This document shows positions 6,418 to 13,260 of a DNA stretch of 15,174 nt, piece after piece. The number at the start of each line of letters is the position of its first letter. Within the stretch, counting starts at the first letter, position 1. The stretch is from an uncultured Treponema sp. Lineage in GTDB: Bacteria; Spirochaetota; Spirochaetia; Treponematales; Treponemataceae. The notes beneath the pieces were generated by a model. The model made no database searches and was not told where the DNA came from. It saw nothing but the letters and a program-made list of their open reading frames with translations. The position numbers and the translations under genes are program-made. The stretch spans positions 1 through 15,174 of the forward strand of contig CAMVBP010000023.1 in the NCBI GenBank assembly GCA_947165795.1, given 5' to 3'.

Positions 6418-7096
6418 AGCCGTAAATAATTCAGTAAAGCAGCAGAAAATTAATTATCAGAAAAATCTTGATGATGTAATTCTAAACATTCAGAAAAAAA
6501 TGTCTGAATGCGGCGATGATTTTAAAAAGCCTTCGCTTTTGCTTCATGCGTGCTGCGGGCCTTGTTCATCTTATGTTCTGGAATATCTTTCTAAATTTTT
6601 TCAAATTACTGTTTTTTATTACAATCCGAATATTTATCCGCAGGCTGAATATGAAAGGCGTCTTAATGAATTAAAAAAGCTTTACGAAAAATTTCCGCCG
6701 GTTCTTGAAGGAAATGTAAAACTTGTTGAGGCTGAATATATTCCAGACCAGTTTTATGACGGAATTGAAATCAAAAAAAATCCTGAACTTGCACAGGAAG
6801 CAGAAAAAGGTGAACGCTGCCGCCGCTGCTATAAATTGCGTTTGGAACGTTCCTTTGCTTATGCGCAGAAAAATCATTTTGATTATTTTTGTACAACGCT
6901 TTCTATAAGTCCGTTTAAAGACGCGCAGAAAATAAATGATATCGGCGCGGAGCTGGAAGGCGTTTCTCCAAAGTGGCTTTTTTCTGATTTTAAAAAGAAA
7001 AATGGTTTTAAGCGCAGCCTCGAACTCAGCGAAGAATACGGCATGTACCGCCAGACTTATTGCGGCTGCGTTTATTCGTTACAGAACCTGAAATAA
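6398..7096 (+). CDS. queH: Epoxyqueuosine reductase QueH
   Basis: The QueH family (formerly DUF208) reduces epoxyqueuosine to queuosine in tRNA, the last step of Q synthesis, in organisms lacking cobalamin-dependent QueG. The conserved cysteines are all present: HACCGPCS (Cys52, 53, 56), ERCRRCY (Cys141, 144) and YCGCVYS (Cys222, 224). Other family marks are NPNIYPQAEYERR, TTLSISPFKD, and FKKKNGFKRSLELSEEYGMYRQTYCGC. About 230 residues, normal for the family. The start is uncertain: GTG at 6398 gives 232 residues, while ATG at 6410 gives 228 and overlaps the upstream stop in ATGAATGA, a layout typical of translational coupling. I favour 6410 but give the longer extent. The 3' end overlaps convergent proB by 18 bp. 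Confidence 0.93.
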   Translation: MKIAMNEAVNNSVKQQKINYQKNLDDVILNIQKKMSECGDDFKKPSLLLHACCGPCSSYVLEYLSKFFQITVFYYNPNIYPQAEYERRLNELKKLYEKFPPVLEGNVKLVEAEYIPDQFYDGIEIKKNPELAQEAEKGERCRRCYKLRLERSFAYAQKNHFDYFCTTLSISPFKDAQKINDIGAELEGVSPKWLFSDFKKKNGFKRSLELSEEYGMYRQTYCGCVYSLQNLK

Positions 7097-7876
7097 AGTT
7101 CCAACTGCATCTTCATCAAAAAGTCTTGTAAGCGAATTTTCTTTTCCGCCGTTTGCAAGAAGCAGTTCAATTCCGTATTCAGTTACTTTTTCTGCAGCCT
7201 GAATTTTTGTTTCCATGCCGCCGGTTCCGAATGAATTTGTAGAACCAATTTTTATTGATTTTCTAAGCTCTGCAATATTTTCTACGGTTTCAATCAGCTT
7301 TGCATTTGGATTTGTTTTTGGGTTATCTGAATAAACACCGTCGATGTCGCTGAAAAGAATCAGTAAATCTGCTGACCACAAAATTGCAGTAAGTGCCGAA
7401 AGGTTATCGTTATCGCCGATTTTAATTTCGTCATAGCTTACGCTGTCGTTTTCGTTGATAATGGGAATAACGCCTTCATCAACAAGTGTAAAAAGTGTGT
7501 TGCGGATATTCAGGCTGCGGTGTTCGTTTTCAAAATCATCTTTTGTAAGAAGCAGCTGGCCGATATGAAGCTCCTGCTTTTGAAAAGCTTTTCTCCACTG
7601 GTGCATAAGTTCTACCTGACCGATTGAACAAAGTGCCTGGCGGTAATGAACATCCTTTTTGCGTGCCCATTCTTTTGTTGTAGAAACGCCTGCAACCTGT
7701 GCACCTGAAGAAACAAGAATTATTTCTTTTCCCTGTTTAATAAGTCCGGCGCACTGTTCGGCAAACGAAGCCATAAATTCGGTATTTACGGTTCCGTCTG
7801 CTTTTGCAAGTGTATTACTTCCGATTTTTATAACTATCTTTCGTGCATTCTTCAAACTTTCATTAATTTTGTTCAT
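7079..7876 (-). CDS. proB: Glutamate 5-kinase, short form without PUA domain
   Basis: Phosphorylates glutamate with ATP, the first step of proline synthesis. Amino-acid-kinase fold with KIVIKIGSNTLA (Lys17), ILVSSGAQVAG, GQLLLTKDDF, PIINENDSVSYDEIKIGDNDNLSA, DIDGVYSDNP and FGTGGMETKIQAA, in the expected order. At 265 residues it has the catalytic domain only; enzymes such as E. coli ProB (~367 residues) carry an extra C-terminal PUA domain. The start is supported by GGAAGG (7888-7883), six bases before the ATG. It lies downstream of proA, the reverse of the common proB-proA order, with an 88-nt gap holding an inverted repeat. Its last 18 bp are antisense to the end of queH. Confidence 0.95.
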   Translation of the reverse strand: MNKINESLKNARKIVIKIGSNTLAKADGTVNTEFMASFAEQCAGLIKQGKEIILVSSGAQVAGVSTTKEWARKKDVHYRQALCSIGQVELMHQWRKAFQKQELHIGQLLLTKDDFENEHRSLNIRNTLFTLVDEGVIPIINENDSVSYDEIKIGDNDNLSALTAILWSADLLILFSDIDGVYSDNPKTNPNAKLIETVENIAELRKSIKIGSTNSFGTGGMETKIQAAEKVTEYGIELLLANGGKENSLTRLFDEDAVGTLFQVL

Positions 7877-7896
7877 TTTATGCCTTCCATCTATAA

Positions 7897-7958
7897 AGGT
7901 TCTGGATTTTAGGTATCAGGTTATAGGTATAAATTCTGGAACCTGACACCAGGAACCT
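7897..7958 (-). repeat. Imperfect inverted repeat between proA and proB
   Basis: GGTATCAGGTT (7912-7922) pairs with AACCTGACACC (7940-7950) with one G.U, around a 17-nt loop. AGGTTC (7897-7902) and GAACCT (7953-7958) extend the structure. GGAACCT also occurs twice as a direct repeat (7938-7944, 7952-7958). In a proA-proB transcript this would fold into a hairpin just before the proB ribosome-binding site. It looks like a small dispersed repeat but could tune proB expression. Confidence 0.65.
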
Positions 7959-7964
7959 AGAACG

Positions 7965-9227
7965 TTAGCGTATCTGACCTTCTCCGTCGATCAGATATTT
8001 TGTTGTTGTAAGCGCTTTAATTCCCATTGGTCCGCGTGCATGAAGCTTTTGAGTACTTATTCCAAGTTCAGCGCCAAAACCAAATTCTCCGCCGTCTGTG
8101 AATCTTGTAGAAGCATTTACATAAACGCAGGCTGCATCAATTTTACTCTGGAAAAGTCTTGCCGCAGCACGGCTTTCTGTAATTATGCTTTCGCTGTGTT
8201 TTGTATTATGAGAATTTATATATTCAATTGCTTCTTCAATGGAATCTACGGTTTTTATGCAGCATTCGTAATCAAGATATTCGTTTCCAAAGTCGGCTTC
8301 GGTTGCAGCAACAGCATTTTTAAGATATTTGATTGCCCGTTCATCTGCGTGAAGTTTTACGCGGCCTGCAAAAGTTTTTTCAAGGCGTGGTAAAAATTCT
8401 GCGGCAATTTTGCTGTTCACAACAATGCATTCAATTGCGTTGCAAACGCTTGGTCTCTGAATTTTTGCATTTTCTGCAATTTTTGCAGCCATTTCAAGAT
8501 TTGCAGTTTCGTCTATGTAAAGATGGCAAACTCCGCTGCCTGTTTCGATTACAGGTATACGCGCGTTAGAAACAACATTCTGGATGAGCTTCTTGCCGCC
8601 GCGTGGAAGAACAACATCAATTTTTCCAACGGCATTAAAAATTGCATCAACGTCGCTGTGGTCGTGTTCGTGAACTTCAACAAGTTCAATTGCTTCCGGA
8701 ATTCCAATAACGCCCGATTCATCAACAACAGTTCCAAGAGCCTCTTTAATTATGCGAACAATTTCTTTATTGGAATTATAAGCCGAAGAAGAACCTCTTA
8801 AAAGAATTGAGTTTCCGCTTTTATATGCAAGACAGAATGCATCAACGGTAACGTTCGGACGGCTTTCGTAAATAATCGCAACAACACCAAGCGGAACCCT
8901 TACCTGACGAATCGACATTCCATTTGGAGTTTTCCAGCCGGCTGTTTCTTCTCCAATAGGATCGGTCTGAGACATAACAATTTTTATGCTTTCAATAATT
9001 CCATCAATTCTTTTGTCATTAAGAGTAAGGCGGTCTATTAACGATTCAGACATTCCTGTGGCGCGGCCGTTATTAACGTCTAACTGATTTGCTTCAATAA
9101 TTTTTTTTCTGTTGTTATCAAGGGCTTCGGCAACAGCATGTAAAGCCATATTTTTTTGACTGGCAGTCTGGAGTGCGAGTTTTTCACTGCCTGAACGTAA
9201 TGATTTGCAGATTAAGTCTAAATTCAT
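7965..9227 (-). CDS. proA: Glutamate-5-semialdehyde dehydrogenase (gamma-glutamyl phosphate reductase)
   Basis: Reduces gamma-glutamyl phosphate to the semialdehyde with NADPH, the second step of proline synthesis; the product cyclises spontaneously. 420 residues, normal length. Recognised by VPLGVVAIIYESRPNVTVDA, SGNSILLRGSSSAYNSN, DVVLPRGGKKLI, IPVIETGSGVCHLYID and the catalytic cysteine in QRPSVCNAIE (Cys262). The C-terminal ASTRFTDGGEFGFGAELGIST and KLHARGPMGIKALTTTKY are hallmarks of the family. The start is supported by GAGGAT about seven bases before the ATG. Forms an operon with proB downstream. proC is not in the window. No strong promoter is visible in the short gap upstream. Confidence 0.97.
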   Translation of the reverse strand: MNLDLICKSLRSGSEKLALQTASQKNMALHAVAEALDNNRKKIIEANQLDVNNGRATGMSESLIDRLTLNDKRIDGIIESIKIVMSQTDPIGEETAGWKTPNGMSIRQVRVPLGVVAIIYESRPNVTVDAFCLAYKSGNSILLRGSSSAYNSNKEIVRIIKEALGTVVDESGVIGIPEAIELVEVHEHDHSDVDAIFNAVGKIDVVLPRGGKKLIQNVVSNARIPVIETGSGVCHLYIDETANLEMAAKIAENAKIQRPSVCNAIECIVVNSKIAAEFLPRLEKTFAGRVKLHADERAIKYLKNAVAATEADFGNEYLDYECCIKTVDSIEEAIEYINSHNTKHSESIITESRAAARLFQSKIDAACVYVNASTRFTDGGEFGFGAELGISTQKLHARGPMGIKALTTTKYLIDGEGQIR

Positions 9228-9255
9228 TTTAAATCCTCATTTAAAAAACACGAAA

Positions 9256-9280
9256 AGGTTTCAATAAAAAATTGAAACCT
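9256..9280 (-). terminator. Hairpin between the 9316-9837 gene and proA
   Basis: AGGTTTCAAT and ATTGAAACCT form a perfect 10-bp stem with a 5-nt loop. Reading leftward the stem is followed by TTTCG, a very short T-tract, so it is a weak intrinsic terminator or attenuator ahead of proA. Confidence 0.55.
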
Positions 9281-9315
9281 CCCGGATAAAACATTCTGAA
9301 TATTTTCAAAAAGTT

Positions 9316-9837
9316 TTAGTAGTTTGCTAAAAAGTACATGCCAATCATCATAGCAAGACGGTACTTTTCTTCTGACCATTTAGCCTTTTCGGGGAGGCTG
9401 GAAATATACCACCAGAATATTCCGAATTCGGGGTCTATTCTAAGAGTGTATTCTGCAAAATCGTCGGAACTGGGGTCCTGTCCAAACATTAATAAGACAG
9501 CCTGATTAATGATTTGCAAAAACATCGGATAGTCAGATTTCCAGTTATTTTTTTCAAGATAAGAATTTAATTTATATATGAGTTGTTCTTTTAACGCAAC
9601 ATCAGATTTTTCAACCCATGTTTTTTGAACAAGAAGAGTCAGATTGTTTTTGAAGCTTGAAACAAGTTTTTTGATACCTTCAGCGTCGGTTTTAGAAAGT
9701 CCTTTATCTGCTCCAAAAGCTTTTGCAATTACATCTGCAGATTTCTCAAAATCAGAATCTTTTTCAAGAAAATCTCCAAGAGCAGAAATAGTTTTTTTAT
9801 CTAAAAAGTCGCTTAATAGTTCAGTCTGATTACTCAT
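9316..9837 (-). CDS. Conserved-looking hypothetical protein, function unknown
   Basis: 173 residues, not recognised. No signal peptide or clear TM segment. The first two thirds look alpha-helical and charged (LLSDFLDKKTISALGDFLEK, then a lysine-rich stretch around KKLVSSFKNN). The C-terminal third is more hydrophobic and aromatic (FLQIINQAVLLMFGQ, FGIFWWYISSLPEKAKW) and ends in YRLAMMIGMYFLANY. Acidic at the N-terminus. The reality of the gene is supported by a near-consensus promoter (TTGACC, 17 nt, TAATAT) whose -10 ends seven bases before the ATG. There is no Shine-Dalgarno, so the mRNA is predicted leaderless. It is divergent from the membrane protein/XRE pair and upstream of proA, separated by a hairpin. 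I assign no function. Confidence 0.75.
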   Translation of the reverse strand: MSNQTELLSDFLDKKTISALGDFLEKDSDFEKSADVIAKAFGADKGLSKTDAEGIKKLVSSFKNNLTLLVQKTWVEKSDVALKEQLIYKLNSYLEKNNWKSDYPMFLQIINQAVLLMFGQDPSSDDFAEYTLRIDPEFGIFWWYISSLPEKAKWSEEKYRLAMMIGMYFLANY

Positions 9838-9844
9838 ACAAGGA

Positions 9845-9873
9845 ATATTAAAGATTTATTTAAGGTTGGTCAA
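9845..9873 (-). promoter_or_regulatory. Near-consensus sigma70-like promoter (predicted leaderless)
   Basis: Minus strand: TTGACC (9873-9868), exactly 17 nt, TAATAT (9850-9845), then seven bases (TCCTTGT) to the ATG at 9837. No ribosome-binding site fits between. This is one of the clearest leaderless candidates in the window. Confidence 0.78.
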
Positions 9874-9943
9874 GTTATCGAAGTTTTTCCTTCGGATTCA
9901 ATCTGCATATTGAAAAACGTAAAAAAAAATATTTTAAACTTTT

Positions 9944-9975
9944 TGTCAAAAATACTTGACATATAACAAAATGTC
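9944..9975. promoter_or_regulatory. Overlapping palindromes on the -35, candidate XRE operator
   Basis: TGTCAA (9944-9949) and TTGACA (9956-9961) form a perfect inverted repeat with a 6-nt spacer. GACAT (9958-9962) and ATGTC (9971-9975) form a second with an 8-nt spacer. They share the central half-site, which is also the -35 box. A repressor bound here would block the polymerase. The XRE protein encoded downstream is the obvious candidate, by inference. Confidence 0.5.
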
Positions 9976-9984
9976 GTATATATT
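9956..9984 (+). promoter_or_regulatory. Consensus promoter of the membrane protein/XRE operon
   Basis: TTGACA (9956-9961), 17-nt spacer, TATATT (9979-9984). Transcription should start near 9991, giving a leader of about 120 nt before the ATG at 10111. Unlike the leaderless genes here, this one has a long 5' UTR and a strong Shine-Dalgarno. Confidence 0.85.
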
Positions 9985-10110
9985 TTACATAAAGACAGAC
10001 AGGAAGTGCACACCAGTCTGCTTAAAAATTTAATATTATTTGCCTTCGGGAAAACGGGTTTTTACGCTTCCCTGCGCAATAACTGCCGCGAAGGTTATAA
10101 GGAGGATTTT

Positions 10111-10617
10111 ATGCCTGTAGCTTTTGGAATTGGATTAGTATGTGGTCTTTTGGTTGTTATAATTGCAATTGTACTTTATAAGAAAAAGAAGAATGGAAAA
10201 TGCGGATACGATGAACGCCAGGTAGCGGCCCGCGGAAGAGCATTTACCGGCGGTTTTACAACATTTGTATTTGCCGAGCTTGTTGTATTCTTTATTGAAA
10301 TATTTACAGAAAAGCCGCTTGTAATTGTTGCACCGGGAATGTTGAGTTTAATTATTATTCTGCTTTCGTGTCTTGTTTTTGTTGAAGTTTCTATCTTCAG
10401 CGATGCTTATTTTTCGCCAAATAAGCCTATGCCAAAATCATGGTACGTTATTATGACATTGCTTGGAATAAGCTTCCTTGTTAAATTCTTTTTGGATAAC
10501 GATGATTGGTTCAGATATGTTAATCTTGCTGCCGGAAGCTTTGTTATAATTGTAATGCTCAGCTTCCTTGTAAAAAAATTAATTTCGAAAAAAGAAGAAA
10601 CTGAAGAGGAAGAATAA
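10111..10617 (+). CDS. Small multi-spanning membrane protein paired with an XRE regulator
   Basis: 168 residues from the ATG at 10111, chosen because AAGGAGG ends six bases upstream; the frame can be extended to a GTG at 10006, but that lies in the leader and lacks a usable site. About five hydrophobic segments are visible (~4-23, 47-66, 70-91, 107-123, 135-153), with a charged cytoplasmic loop KKKKNGKCGYDERQ between the first two and an acidic tail (KKEETEEEE). Membrane proteins with a YDERQ-like motif next to a ~66-residue XRE repressor are a common bacterial pair (DUF2178/DUF3796-type families; exact family uncertain). Their function is not established. Expressed from a consensus promoter with a candidate operator. 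Confidence 0.8.
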   Translation: MPVAFGIGLVCGLLVVIIAIVLYKKKKNGKCGYDERQVAARGRAFTGGFTTFVFAELVVFFIEIFTEKPLVIVAPGMLSLIIILLSCLVFVEVSIFSDAYFSPNKPMPKSWYVIMTLLGISFLVKFFLDNDDWFRYVNLAAGSFVIIVMLSFLVKKLISKKEETEEEE

Positions 10618-10632
10618 CAAGGGGAGGGCGCA

Positions 10633-10833
10633 ATGAAAAATCTTAAACTAAAGTCGGCACGTGCCCTTAAAGATATGTCGCAGGAAGATCTGGCAAAGGC
10701 AGTAAATGTAAGCCGACAGACAATTAATGCGATAGAAAAAGGCGACTACAATCCAACGATTAATCTTTGCATAGCAATCTGCAAAGAACTTGGAGTAACG
10801 TTGAACGATCTTTTTTGGGAAGAAGCAGAATAA
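10633..10833 (+). CDS. Short XRE-family transcriptional regulator
   Basis: 66 residues made of a single Cro/C1-type helix-turn-helix: LKSARALKDMSQEDLAKAVN, VSRQTINAIEKGDYNPTINL, then CIAICKELGVTLNDLFWEE. This compact form, ending in LNDLFW, is typical of stand-alone XRE repressors encoded next to small membrane proteins. The start is clear: GGGGAGGG ends five to six bases before the ATG. It lies 15 nt after the membrane-protein stop, so the two are cotranscribed. Autoregulation through the palindromes at 9944-9975 is likely but inferred. A strong bidirectional terminator follows. Confidence 0.92.
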   Translation: MKNLKLKSARALKDMSQEDLAKAVNVSRQTINAIEKGDYNPTINLCIAICKELGVTLNDLFWEEAE

Positions 10834-10847
10834 ACTGTAACCAAAAA

Positions 10848-10888
10848 ATGCGGTGGTTTGAGACTCTCAAATTCACCGCATTTTTTTT
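10848..10888. terminator. Strong bidirectional rho-independent terminator
   Basis: ATGCGGTG pairs with CACCGCAT, with an inner TTTGAG-ACT-CTCAAA stem, flanked by six A's (10843-10848) on the left and eight T's (10881-10888) on the right. It can therefore stop both the XRE operon (+) and the convergent GH43 transcript (-). Confidence 0.92.
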
Positions 10889-10911
10889 ATATAGGGCCGA
10901 TTAATTTTGCC

Positions 10912-12444
10912 TTAATTGAATTCAATTTTAAAATCTTTAAATACGGCTTTACCGCCGGTCACTTCTGTTGAATAACAGAACAAAGCAAATCGAACGCCGA
11001 CAAACTGGTCTAATGTATAACGGAGTTTTACCGGCGTTCCAATTTCTTTAAAACCGCTTGCATTATCTGCCGCTAAAGCTTTTTCATCCATCTGCGCACA
11101 AATGCAAAACTGCACGTTTTCTTTTTCATGTTCCAGATTAAATACTGCTTTTAATCCGAGTTTTGGAGAAGACAATTCTTTTTCTTCAATAATATCCGGT
11201 GCGGAATCATCATAAACACCCATAGCCCACGGACTGTATGGAATTTTGTGTTCTGCAATTATAAGCTTGTACTTTCCGTTTTTTTTAGTAATTCCAATAA
11301 AGCCGTATTCACCTTCCAGAGCACAAAGGCCGGCAACATCACCTTCATTAATTTCTGAAGCATCTATTTTAACAGCTCCTGAACACTGTTCTGTAAAGGT
11401 TCTATGCGTTAATGTATTTGCAGCCTGAACTACATTTTTGCTTATTTTGCCGGTTGTAACAGAAAAAGAATCCGGCGAAAGTTCAATAAGCTTTTTTTCC
11501 GGAATATGATTCCATTGCCACGCAGGATTTGTAAAGTCGTTGCTGTAAAGCGGCTCATATTTATAACCTGGACGTAAATCTTTTACAGATACCTGTTGAG
11601 GAGCTTTACCGTCCGCACCAAATACAGGAAAATCCTGAACAAAGTTTACAGGCACCAGAACAGGAATTCTTCCAAGCGCACCATGGTCCTGAAAAACAAT
11701 TGAAAACCAGTTGCCGTCTGGATCCTGAACAATTCCTCCTTGAGCGGTTCCGCTGTTCCAGCCAGCAAGGTCTGAGCAAAGAACATCGCCGCCTGTATAA
11801 GGACCTTCTATTTTATCTGCAGTAAAACAGCTTTCTGTACGCATTTTTCCTTTTGGCATATGAATTAAAAAAACATAATATTTTCCGTTGATTTTATAAA
11901 AATGGCTTCCTTCGTAACCAAGAACAACTTCTTCCGGATTATCGCGGATAACTACTTTATTAATTCCGTCTTTTTTTGGACCGGATAAATCCTGCTCAAG
12001 CTCTGTAAGGGTAATATTCATATTTCCGCTTACACAGTAAATGCGGCCGTCATCATCAAAAAGAAGTGACATGTCGTGGTAAAAGCCTTTAATTTCTGAA
12101 CGCTTCCAGGGACCTTCAATATTTTTAGAAGTAAATAAATAAGTTTTATGAGTATCGTTTGCAACAAAGCTTATATAAAAAATCCCGTTAAAATAACGCA
12201 GGCTTGCGGCCCACATTCCTTTTCCGTATGCGCCTTTATTGTCGTATTAAGTTTCTGCTGCAGTCGCTTCAAGTTCAGTGTAAACATAAGCGGCATGTTC
12301 CCAGTCTGCAAGATTATGCGAACGCAAAATTACACAACCCGGCATAAAATGCATAGTGGTACTTACCATATAATAAGTATCATCAACACGAATAATATCC
12401 GGATCAGGAAAATCGGCAGGAATTATATATGACGAAGTATTCAT
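10912..12444 (-). pseudogene. GH43 beta-xylosidase/arabinofuranosidase interrupted by an in-frame TAA
   Basis: The start at 12444 and the long frame from 12216 are in the same reading frame, separated only by one TAA at 12249-12247 (codon 66): ATAAET-stop-YDNKGAYGKGMWAAS. Without it the protein would be 510 residues. Fragment 1 holds the GH43 catalytic base (FPDPD, Asp14). Fragment 2 holds the pKa-modulating Asp (YHDMSLLFDDDG, ~124), the acid Glu (GYEGSHFYKINGKYYVF, ~178), and a C-terminal beta-sandwich of the GH43_C2 type from ~290 (AWQWNHIPEKK, NTLTHRT, then VFKDFKIEF). No signal peptide, so a cytoplasmic enzyme acting on short xylo- or arabinoxylo-oligosaccharides would be expected. Translation restarting at ATG 12216 would lack the base and should be inactive. 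The rest of the frame is intact, so the change looks recent. Sequencing error or readthrough remain possible. Confidence 0.88.
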
Positions 12445-12450
12445 TGTAAA

Positions 12451-12480
12451 AATATAAACTTATCTATAGTAAAAAAGCAA
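12451..12480 (-). promoter_or_regulatory. Promoter of the GH43 gene (predicted leaderless)
   Basis: Minus strand: TTGCTT (12480-12475), 18 nt, TATATT (12456-12451), six bases (TTTACA), ATG at 12444. No Shine-Dalgarno. The promoter appears intact although the coding frame is broken. Confidence 0.6.
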
Positions 12481-12503
12481 GATGTTATAATACTGCGCTT
12501 GTA

Positions 12504-12532
12504 TTGCAGACGGGATGATTCTTCTATATTAT
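12504..12532 (+). promoter_or_regulatory. Promoter of the cysteine hydrolase gene (predicted leaderless or very short leader)
   Basis: TTGCAG (12504-12509), 17 nt, TATTAT (12527-12532), then seven bases (AGGAAAA) to the ATG at 12540. An alternative extended -10, TGT-TATAAT (12483-12491), would give a ~40-nt leader in which AGGA could serve as a weak Shine-Dalgarno. Confidence 0.55.
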
Positions 12533-12539
12533 AGGAAAA

Positions 12540-13052
12540 ATGAAACTATTAATTGTTGTAGATATGCAGAATGATTTTATTGATGGAGCGCTTGGAACAA
12601 AAGAAGCAGTTGCTATTGTTCCGAATGTTATTGAAAAAATTGCAAAAGCACGCGCAGCTGGCGAAATGGTCGTTTTTACCCGAGACACTCATCAGCAGAA
12701 TTATCTTGAAACTCAGGAAGGAAAAAACCTTCCGGTTGTACATTGTGTAGAAGGAAGTGAAGGCTGGATGATTTCTGACAAGATTGAAGTTGGAAACAGC
12801 CGCATATTTAATAAGCCGTCTTTTGGTTCAATGGAGCTTGCAGATTTTGCCGCATCTTTGACAGGACTGGAAGAAATTGAACTTATTGGCCTTTGTACAG
12901 GAATTTGTGTTATTAGTAATGCCTTTATTTTAAAAGCAAAGCTTCCGGAAGTAAAAATCAGCGTAGATGCATCATGTTGTGCATGTGTTACTCCCGAAAG
13001 CCATAAAACAGCGCTGAATGCAATGAAGCTTTGCCAGATAAATGTTTATTAA
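12540..13052 (+). CDS. Isochorismatase-fold cysteine hydrolase, nicotinamidase-related
   Basis: 170 residues of the nicotinamidase/isochorismatase superfamily. The catalytic triad is readable: Asp8 in VVDMQNDF, Lys92 in NKPSFGS, and Cys123 in CTGICVISNA. TRDTHQQNY (Asp49, His51) and VVHCVEGSEG (His68) correspond to the metal-binding residues of nicotinamidase (PncA). The likely reaction is amide hydrolysis, perhaps nicotinamide to nicotinate in NAD salvage, but many relatives of this size have other substrates, so pncA is not assigned. The protein is shorter than classical PncA (~190-210 residues). Divergent from GH43, with back-to-back promoters in 95 nt. No terminator is evident after it, so read-through toward xylB is possible. 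Confidence 0.85.
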   Translation: MKLLIVVDMQNDFIDGALGTKEAVAIVPNVIEKIAKARAAGEMVVFTRDTHQQNYLETQEGKNLPVVHCVEGSEGWMISDKIEVGNSRIFNKPSFGSMELADFAASLTGLEEIELIGLCTGICVISNAFILKAKLPEVKISVDASCCACVTPESHKTALNAMKLCQINVY

Positions 13053-13146
13053 CGGGTGATACAGGAATTGTTACAACAGAAAAATTAAAGGAAAATAGTT
13101 ATATGCTATATAGTTGTGCTAAACCAAATATAAGATTTACTTCTTA

Positions 13147-13174
13147 TTGACTATTTTGTATGATACAATAGAAT
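13147..13174 (+). promoter_or_regulatory. xylB promoter
   Basis: TTGACT (13147-13152), 16 nt, TAGAAT (13169-13174). Transcription should begin near 13181, giving a ~100-nt leader that contains the GC-rich repeat. An overlapping alternative is TGA-TACAAT (13161-13169) as an extended -10. Confidence 0.65.
13156..13168. promoter_or_regulatory. Perfect palindrome in the xylB promoter spacer, candidate operator
   Basis: TTGTAT-G-ATACAA is a perfect 6-bp inverted repeat filling most of the space between the -35 and -10 boxes, the position of a classic repressor site. Its TTGTA/TACAA half-sites resemble operators of GntR-type sugar regulators such as AraR or TreR. No such regulator is encoded in the window. 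Confidence 0.55.
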
Positions 13175-13185
13175 TTGAAAAAAAT

Positions 13186-13260
13186 GGGTTAGGCTATGGA
13201 GCTGCGCCGAAGGCGGCCTTCGCAACGAAGTGAGGAGGCTGAGCCAGCGCACGGAACCCC
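13186..13260 (+). repeat. GC-rich structured repeat in the xylB leader
   Basis: Bounded by GGGTT (13186-13190) and AACCC (13255-13259). It contains CGAAGGC-G-GCCTTCG (13208-13222) and the mutually exclusive CTTCG-CAA-CGAAG (13218-13230), plus GGCT-G-AGCC. A ten-A run (13261-13270) follows and an A-rich stretch precedes it. The sequence differs from elements A and B, but it is similarly GC-rich and palindromic and is probably another dispersed element. It ends about 15 nt before the xylB ribosome-binding site. Confidence 0.65.

Noticed and set aside
10006..10110. GTG start extending the membrane protein by 35 residues
   Set aside because: AAGGAGG is ideally placed before the ATG at 10111, and the extension is not membrane-like; it is the transcribed leader.
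12247..12249. Programmed recoding (selenocysteine or readthrough) at the GH43 stop
   Set aside because: Selenocysteine uses TGA, and TAA is the tightest stop. No downstream stimulatory structure is evident, and GH43 enzymes need no special residue there.
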